Positions 56,636 to 64,000 of a stretch of DNA of 64,000 nt are shown here, piece by piece. The stretch's first letter is position 1; each line of letters begins with the position of its first letter. The stretch is from Aporrectodea caliginosa. Its lineage: Eukaryota > Annelida > Clitellata > Crassiclitellata > Lumbricidae. The notes under the pieces are model-generated. The model was not told where the DNA came from. It saw only the letters and a list, made by a program, of their open reading frames with translations, and ran no database searches. Location: NCBI GenBank assembly GCA_020284085.1, contig JACEVL010000836.1, forward strand, positions 435,001 to 499,000. Reading direction: 5' to 3'. Position numbers and translations under genes: made by a program.

Positions 56636-57804
56636 CAACGTTTACTTTTGATAGGCGTTTGTGTATTTTAGTAATGTGTAAAATTTTCGACCCCTCGTTG
56701 TCTTAGAGGATTGGCCTTCCGACCTCATTTGCCGAGGCTAAAAAAGGAGGTTAAAGGGCAAAGACAAGTTGGAGTATATAGTAAAGGAAAGCACTCAGAG
56801 GGTAAGGTAAATTATTACAGTAGGGCAAAATAAAATTTAAAGGCAACTGTTATATATATACTGCGGCTGTGAGACTGAGGCTATATTTTAGCAACAAGAG
56901 AAGAACTATATGGAAAACAGAAACTATTTCTTTGTTCCAAAACGAATGGCTCGAAAATATAAACTCTCAATAGTTCCAAACGATATTCGATTCAAACCGT
57001 TTGCCAGGGTATCCCTAACCATTTGGCTTAATTACTAAATAAATTAGCAAATAGCCGCAATTGCAGCAACCAATTTCGTAAATAAATTAATTAATAAATA
57101 TAATAATATAGTAGGGCTAACATGCATACAAATTCCTTCAAGCTGTGTTCCTACAACTTATGGCACAATCAGCAGTTATGTATTACGCTCAGAAACAGTG
57201 TTTTGGCTGTCGGAAGGGTTGAGGGAGTTCTTCTAAAACCCTCTAAACTGAAAAGATGTTCAGGAGTCAGGAAACTGAAATATCTCATGAGTAGTTAGTT
57301 GTCTCGTATGCAACATTTTAACAACATGAAGCATAACATCACTTGAAGTGACGCGATGTGATGTAATGCGATATAACGCGATACATGTAGGCCTACCGCG
57401 ATGCAACTTAATGCAACGTGATGAAACGTATAATGTGACTTTACATGATGTAATGTGATGTACTGCAATGTAATGTAGGACAGACAATATGAAATATATT
57501 GCGCTGTCAAACAGGACAAAACAGTCGTATACGAAAAGTTCGTCTTAATTTTGAATCTGATTTCCAGTGGTTCTTGTTGAACACCTTTAAAACGGGTTTC
57601 TTCAATTCTATATATAACGGAAATTTCTTTTAATCGAGCAGTGCAACTCTTGTCTATATATTCTCATCGTAATTATTCATGCAGTAGTTTCCGGTATTAT
57701 CTTAATTATGGATGCCAAGGCCTTTTACGTAGAGCTTCTCCTTTAGTCAATTTTGGAAATAGAGGACGGTCATTGTTTAATTTAGGCAAAAATAATGCCA
57801 CGTC
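56636..57804. other. AT-rich DNA with family E block
   Basis: No supported gene. A GTGATG-type repeat lies at 57340-57475 and a family E block at 57540-57640. Confidence 0.5.
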
Positions 57805-58585
57805 CAGGGCCGCATTAATGGGGGTGCTATTATAAGGGTGCTGCAGCACCCGGGCCCGCAGTTTTTTGAGGGTCCGCATTTTCGGAAGTTACTAAATTAT
57901 GTAAATAGGTGTTGTCATATTAGTTACTTCATTTCATTCATTCATTCACTAACTTACTTACGCCCCTTCAAGAAACTACTCAGGAGCGCTTCCGGCCCAG
58001 CCAGAGTTAGTCTCAACTTTTGTAGAACTCGATTTCAATGCTCCACGTTGAACACCTTTTAAACGCACAACCGAGAAATCTCCGACGCTAGATATAGCCA
58101 AAGTACGTGGAACAAGCTTCATAGAGTAGTTAAGCAGCATGCGCGAACAAAGTTTCCAAGTATGTGGAGCGCAGAAGAAGAGCAGTCTCATAAGGCTTAT
58201 ACTAACCTTGAGAGCAACACATCAGCTATGAGTATACAGAGAGTACAGCCGTCCAATAAGCTGTTTCACTGTTAAATCTAGCGAAAATGCTCAAAATTTA
58301 TAAAAGCGAAGTGGCTAATAATTAAATTAATTAATTATAGTTATTTAACCTGAATAAATACGAAGTCACAATTAGTTTAATTAGGCTACTTATAGTTATT
58401 TACCAGACACTAGTCATTTCGTGAACAAATAGTAATGTAAATTGTGTATTGTGTCTTTAGGCAGTTAATAGGAGCACTCACTAGTAAGCATGCTGTGCGT
58501 GGTGGACCGGTAACTGTGAGGGGGACTTTGGAAGGTAATCACATTATCAAGCACCCGGGCCCGCACTAGCCTTAATGCGGCCCTG
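57805..58585. mobile_element. hAT-like MITE with perfect 8-bp target duplication
   Basis: Starts CAGGGCCGCATTAATGGGGG and ends CCTTAATGCGGCCCTG. GCACCCGGGCCCGCA occurs near both ends. GCCACGTC flanks both sides (57797-57804 and 58586-58593). The 781-bp body has no transposase frame. It contains a family E block (TCAATGCTCCACGTTGAACA, 58034-58053), so another repeat may be nested in it. Confidence 0.88.
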
Positions 58586-59059
58586 GCCACGTCAATAATA
58601 TTATTATAAAACTAATTATGTAAATGGTGTCGTCGTTACTTATCTACTAACTTACTTACTTACTTAGTACATACTAACGCTTATTTGTTACTTAAACTTA
58701 GCTCACCTTACTTACTTTTACGACAACTAACTAAACAACCCAGTGCTTGAGTTACTTGCTTACCAATATGGGGTGACTCGATTTCAATGCTCCATGTTGA
58801 ACACCTATTTCTCCGACGCTAGATATACCAAATATTTCGCTTGATAGAGTAGTTAAGTAGCTTGAAAGTCAATACTGTTAAGAAGGACAGTAAGGCCCCT
58901 TGAGAGGTAGCTGAGTATACCCCCCCCATGATTTAAAACTGGCTTACACTGGGCTTAAAACATCCTCCCTGTCTGTCTTATACTGTATTCCACCTATGAC
59001 AGTGTATAAAAAGTCATACATGGGCCGGATCAGAAGGGCTTAAGTCAAAACTTTGGGGA
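58586..59059. repeat. Family E block and MITE-like fragment
   Basis: TTCAATGCTCCATGTTGAAC then CTCCGACGCTAGATATACC lies at about 58780-58825. A short (CTTA)n-like stretch lies at 58650-58670. AGGGCTTAAGTCAAAACTTT at 59035 matches 1480. Confidence 0.55.
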
Positions 59060-59215
59060 CAGTCCCCTCTGCCCCCCATGATTATTGCTGAGTTGGCCAT
59101 AGGGTTCGGAGGTGGAGCAGAAATCTCGCACTATATTTCTGCCCTGGCGAGGATTTGAACCCCCAACCTTTCGATCGACAGTCCAGCACGCAAACCACTA
59201 CACTACCGTGCACCC
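59060..59215 (-). mobile_element. SINE family A head (inverted)
   Basis: The complement reads CACGGTAGTGTAGTGGTTTG, CGTGCTGGACTGTCGATCGA, GGGGGTTCAAATCCTCGCCA and GGGCAGAAATA. It lacks the distal body. Confidence 0.82.
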
Positions 59216-59869
59216 CCAACAAATTAACAACATTTAATTTTGACTGGCGTTCGTGTATTGTAGTAATCTGTAAAATCCTCGAACGCCTTCAGTTCTTTTC
59301 GACAATTAAAACAACTCAGTGTTAGTGCGATTACCATTTTGACGCCTTCTGGCACACGCCTTTTTGTATAGTTACTGCATGACACATAAGGTCGAAGGTG
59401 AGGGTGCACGATAATCTGGTGGCCAGCTAGATAATCGAGCAAACTGGCCGCAATAGACTATAGACTCGCGCAACCCCAAAGCTGGCTATAGCGTATATTA
59501 ACAGTTGCCTTTTCATTTCATTTTACCCTACTGTACTTTACATTACTTTCAGAGTGCTTCACTTTACTCTACTCTACTCTGCCCTTGCTCTGTTACCGTT
59601 TTTCTTAGCCTTGGCATATGAGGACGAGAGGCCAATCCTCTAAGTCTAAGACAGCGAGGGATAGGTCTGACCAGTGGCCACCCGCCCTCATATGGCAATG
59701 TTAAGAAATATGAAGTCGCTTATGGCAACAAAGACCGTTGATGTTAACAGGAATCAGTTACTGGGCAGCCTAGGCTAACTTAATCATTGAACGTCGTAGA
59801 TGAATATATATAACGTGACTTGAAACCATTTAAAGGTGTCTAATATCAAATGCTAGTTTTAATTGACAT
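59216..59869. mobile_element. Unassigned DNA with SINE A body fragment
   Basis: 59605-59725 contains CCTTGGCATATGAGGACGAG and GGCCACCCGCCCTCATATGG, corresponding to the SINE A body. A family E block (CATTTAAAGGTGTCTAATAT) lies near 59830. Confidence 0.5.
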
Positions 59870-60065
59870 CCAGTGTCCTACTGGGTTCGCATCGCCGTTA
59901 GGGCAGAAATTTTTCACGAAATTTTCAACTATAATGAGTACACCGACCGCACACTTACGGCGGGAATTTAAATGGTGAGGGACAGGACTGGCCACGCGCC
60001 CTCATATGTCGAGGCTAAGAAAATGAAGTCGCTAACACTTCATACCCAATATGCCTCTTGGGGCT
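59870..60065 (+). mobile_element. SINE family A body
   Basis: GGGCAGAAATTTTTCACGAA, ATAATGAGTACACCGACCGC, GACAGGACTGGCCACGCGCC and GGCTAAGAAAATGAAGTCGC follow the family A order. The tRNA-like head is degraded. Confidence 0.72.
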
Positions 60066-60240
60066 GGATTAAGGGACTGGACTTCTTCTAGCACAAGACA
60101 ACAGACTTTTCTATTGCAAGTCGGCTTCCTTTGATCTTGAACTAGCGGCGTCTTTGATGGACGCTTTCATATAACGACCATCCTACCTGTCATCGACTCC
60201 GACCGATTAAGAAATCTCAACGGGGAATCATCGCAGTATT

Positions 60241-60435
<195 letters not shown>

Positions 60436-60640
60436 AGACACAGACAGACAGGCGGGCAGAGCCTGGCAGGCAGACAGTTACAGATAGTCACAGACAGGCA
60501 GGGAGGCAGACAGACAGACAGACAGACAGACATTCAGGCAGACAGGTAGACAGACAGACAGGCAGACAAACAGAGACACGGTCATAGACAGACAGACACA
60601 AAGAGAGACACACACACAGAGGAAGAGAGAGAGAGAGAAA
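60436..60640. repeat. (CAGA)n imperfect repeat
   Basis: ACAGACAG with GGCA interruptions, ending GAGAGAGA. Confidence 0.92.
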
Positions 60641-61270
60641 TGTTGAACGAAATAATATCATATTCTGAGGGGTTCCAAAAACCCTTTCCATTGAAGTCCA
60701 GCTCCAGATAAGTGGACAGCACAAAAGCAACTTTCCTTTGACGAGACACCGCTCTATAGGGTCATCTTATTTCCCCTGCGCCCTTTAAAATTAATCAGCT
60801 CACACGGCGTACAGTGCTTCTGACACACCCCGTGATCCCTAGATTTAATCAACCCTCAGAAAGCGGTATACTTCCATCATCTATGTGTTCGCATGCAGTT
60901 GGTACACGGGGGTCACTGCAGCGGGTGTACCTATGAGACTCCCTCTGTCACAGTCTTCAGCAATTGGCCGAATGGGAGGCAGATCTAATTAGGGAATATG
61001 ACGTAATCGATGACATCATCCAACAGGTGGGCAGATGGAGAGATTGCCTCTGATGCCGGTCAATCAAGTGCGATGTCAACGACAATGACTTTCATCACAT
61101 TTTGCAGAAGATACGTTGGTCACAAATACCAAGATCACTTCATTCACACACCATTATATTCTTATATACCAAGATCACATGTATACTAATGTAACACATA
61201 GATCTTTTAATGCATGTATATAATTGTGTGAAAACGTTTTCTAAATATGATTAATAAATTTGACTAATAG
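60641..61270. other. Unassigned DNA
   Basis: No supported gene and no recognised repeat. Confidence 0.5.
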
Positions 61271-61811
61271 TAGGATAATGTCTGTGTATCTCTAACTCTA
61301 TCTCTCTTTGTCTCTCTATGTGTATCTGTCTGCATGTATCTCTCATGTCTCTCTGTAGATCTCTTTGTCTCTATCTCTCTCTTTGTCTGTCTCCCTTTGT
61401 CTGTCTCTCTTTGTCTGTATCTTTTGTCTGACTCTATCTGTCTCTCTTTGTCTGTCTCTCTCTCTGTCTGTCTCTCTTTGTCTGTCTCTCTGTCTTCCTG
61501 TCTCTCTCTATCTTTATGTGTCTCTGTGAGTCTTTCTTTGTCTCTGTCTCTGTCTGTCTGTCTCTGTCGCTTTCTCTGTCTTTCTGTCTCTCTGTCTGTC
61601 TGTCTTTCTGTCTGTCTGTCTGTCTCTGTCTCTCTCTGTCTCTTTTTGTCTGTCTCTGCCTCTATCGTCTCTCTGTCTATCTTTCTTTCTCTGTCTGTCT
61701 GTCTTTCTCTGTCTCTCTCTCTCTGTCTGTCTTCTGTTTCTGTTTCTGTTTCTGTTTCTGTTTCTGTCTGTCTGTTTCTGTCTGTCTGTCTCTGTCTCTT
61801 CTCTGTCTGTG

Positions 61812-61843
<32 letters not shown>

Positions 61844-61925
61844 ATCTCTCTCTCTCTGTCTGTCTTTCTGTCTCTGTCTCTCTCTCTCTCTCGCGCGCTC
61901 TTTCTCTCTCTCTTCTCTCTCCATA
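61271..61925. repeat. (TCTG/TCTC)n imperfect array
   Basis: About 650 bp of CTGTCTCTCT-type sequence, with (TTTCTG)n near 61735-61768. The complement yields a 254-codon Arg/Asp/Thr-rich frame that is an artefact. Confidence 0.95.
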
Positions 61926-62250
61926 TCATCCGTGCATATAATTGACCAGTTGCTGCAGAGCAGTGGTCGCCTGTCACGTGTCCGAGAATGAATCCCGGGA
62001 TGTAAATGAGAAACGATACTGCCGCCATCTAGTAATCAGAAATTTCGCTTACTGGACCGGAAGTCGGCAATTAACCCCCTGGCTGCCACATCTCCTCATA
62101 ACAATTACTCCAGGCGCTATTGTCTTCCAGCGTCGCCGTTACTTATCGATTATTCCACCCACCGACACACCCACCCAATTCCAACACCTCCTGCAGGGTG
62201 AATACTGAAAATCGAACACCCATCATCAGCCTTAATCACCCTTGAAAAAT
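61926..62250. other. Unassigned DNA
   Basis: Mixed-composition sequence, no supported gene. Confidence 0.5.
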
Positions 62251-62517
62251 ATGGATCTGTCTGTCTGTGTGTGTGTGCGTGTGTGTCTCTCTCTGTCTGT
62301 CTGTCTCTCTCTGTCTGTGTGTGTCTCTCTGTCTCTGTTTATCTGTCTCTCTGTCTCTGTCTTTCTGTCTCTCTCTGTCTGTCTCTGTCTGTCTGTCTAT
62401 CTGTCTGTCTGTGTCTCTGTCTCTGTGCTTCTGTCTGTCTGTGTCTGTCTGTGTGTCTGTCTCTGTCTCTGTCTCTGTCTCTCTCTGTCTCTGTCTCTGT
62501 CTCTGTCTCTGTCTCTG

Positions 62518-62584
<67 letters not shown>

Positions 62585-62680
62585 CTGTCTGTCTACCTGT
62601 CCGTCTCTCTCTCTCTCTGTAAATATATATATATACTAATAATAATAATAATAATAATAATAACAATAATAATAATATAA
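62251..62680. repeat. (TCTG)n-(TCTC)n-(TAA)n compound repeat
   Basis: TGTCTGTC then (CTGTCT)n, (CT)n at about 62535-62580 and (TAA)n at 62637-62675. Confidence 0.95.
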
Positions 62681-63090
62681 AATAGTTTAATTTTAGGTCT
62701 ATTATAATTATAATAATGCAAAAAGGTTGTCTAATAATAATTAAGCCATTACTCGCGTGACAAATGTTTTTCTTTATTCTGAAACTCACTTAACACGATC
62801 GGTTTAAACACCTCGAAAACGCGTTGATCCGACGCTATATGTGATCACAACTATACGTTTAATCTACAATCCAAGACATGAAATAATCGCAGACAGTATG
62901 AGATGAATTACTTTATGTTGCAAAAATACTGAATATTATATAGTGAAATAGTAAAGCTCCGGCTGTCACCTTTAATGGTGTCGTTCGGATGCTATAAGTT
63001 TCTGGTTCTGATTGCATTGTATATTTTCTGTATTGTCGTCAACGGCCTTTGATGTCATAAGACGACGTTAAACTGTGGATAAATAAATAA
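62681..63090. repeat. Family E element, copy X
   Basis: TTTAGGTCTATTATAATTAT, ATTACTCGCGTGACAAATGT, TTTAAACACCTCGAAAACGC, then GTTGATCCGACGCTATATGT. It ends CAACGGCCTTTGATGTCATA then AGACGACGTTAAACTG. The same order recurs at 63735-64000. Both copies follow a simple-repeat tract. Confidence 0.75.
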
Positions 63091-63429
63091 ATAATCTACA
63101 ATACGGCGGTCATGGCATGGGGGAATGGGTTTCAATTAGGCCTAAGGAATTAATTCGTCGCTGGCTCGTTGCTCCGAGCTGCACCTTGTGGCAAATATAA
63201 TTAATAATTGATCTTCGCTTTTTGGTTACTTTTTGTCAGATGTCAGAGCAATAAGACTCCACCCAGTGAATCTAATGTCTCTGCAAGAGAACCGTTATCA
63301 TTACGCACAAGGCAACAATGGATAGTTACTTAAAGTGAGATTGAATTGGCAAATCGAGAGAGCCGGTTAATATCGGATACCCTGTATAGAAAGGAAAATC
63401 TTTGTACTGACTAAGATTTGACACAAGGT
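63091..63429. other. Unassigned DNA
   Basis: No supported gene. Confidence 0.5.
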
Positions 63430-63734
<305 letters not shown>

Positions 63735-64000
63735 AAATAGTACATCTATAGGTCTATTATATAATAATACAAAAAGTCGTCCAATAATTAGGCTATTACT
63801 CGAGCAACAAATGTTTGTCTTTATTGTGAGACTAATTTAGGACGATCATTTTAAACACCTCTAAAACGCGTTGCTCCGACACCATATGTAATCGCAACTC
63901 TATTCTCCAATCGGCAATATAAGAGCTGTAATATGCCAAAAATAATATTTGCCGGCGGCAACGGCCAATGTTGTCATAAGCTGCCGTTAAACTGGGAAAC
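63735..64000. repeat. Family E element, copy Y (reaches window end)
   Basis: TATAGGTCTATTATATAATA, ATTACTCGAGCAACAAATGT, TTTAAACACCTCTAAAACGC and GTTGCTCCGACACCATATGT. It ends CAACGGCCAATGTTGTCATA then AGCTGCCGTTAAACTGG, parallel to copy X. Confidence 0.75.

Noticed and set aside
61264..62028. 254-codon Arg/Asp/Thr/Glu-rich minus frame
   Set aside because: A direct translation of the TCTG/TCTC repeat complement; no unique domain.

Overview
This is a window of animal nuclear DNA, probably from a marine invertebrate. It has intron-split genes with GT/AG boundaries, tRNA-derived SINEs, non-LTR retrotransposon debris, hAT-like MITEs and a very heavy load of micro- and minisatellites. The species cannot be fixed from sequence alone. 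No operons, CRISPR arrays or bacterial-type signals were seen.

Only two host genes can be supported. The first is a complete minus-strand orthologue of threonine aspartase 1 (TASP1, 34412 down to 27451). I could join it as 12 exons with GT/AG boundaries, consistent phase throughout and a conserved Asp-Thr autocleavage site. It predicts 457 residues. The second is a minus-strand, single-exon ORF of 349 codons (4607 to 3558). It has no recognisable domain, but its strong C/G third-position bias, a stop just before the ATG and a nearby polyadenylation signal make it look genuinely coding.

Layout: 1-3.2 kb is repeat debris. 3.2-4.6 kb holds the orphan gene and a duplicated 3' region. 4.6-13.2 kb is a chain of degenerate arrays, SINEs and microsatellites, including about 1 kb of polypurine sequence. 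13.2-15.1 kb is a 21-bp minisatellite of about 89 copies. 15.5-18.2 kb holds two MITEs and a 20-bp minisatellite containing a perfect 238-bp inverted repeat. 18.2-22.1 kb is polypyrimidine and GTCT repeats. 22.1-25.1 kb is a nearly 3 kb array of a 13-bp unit. 26.3-26.8 kb is a LINE tail. 27.4-34.4 kb is TASP1, with repeats in most of its introns. 34.6-51.7 kb is a mosaic of MITEs, dispersed repeats and simple repeats. 51.9-56.0 kb is a decayed non-LTR retrotransposon with R2-type C-terminal motifs, lying between two (TAA)n blocks. 56-64 kb is SINEs, a MITE with a perfect 8-bp target duplication and more simple repeats.

The most interesting points are a SINE whose target duplication contains the polypyrimidine tract of the last TASP1 splice acceptor, the retrotransposon inside a TAA array, the 238-bp perfect inverted repeat, and the orphan GC-rich gene. 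I found no convincing undescribed multi-gene system; most long ORFs here are by-products of simple repeats.
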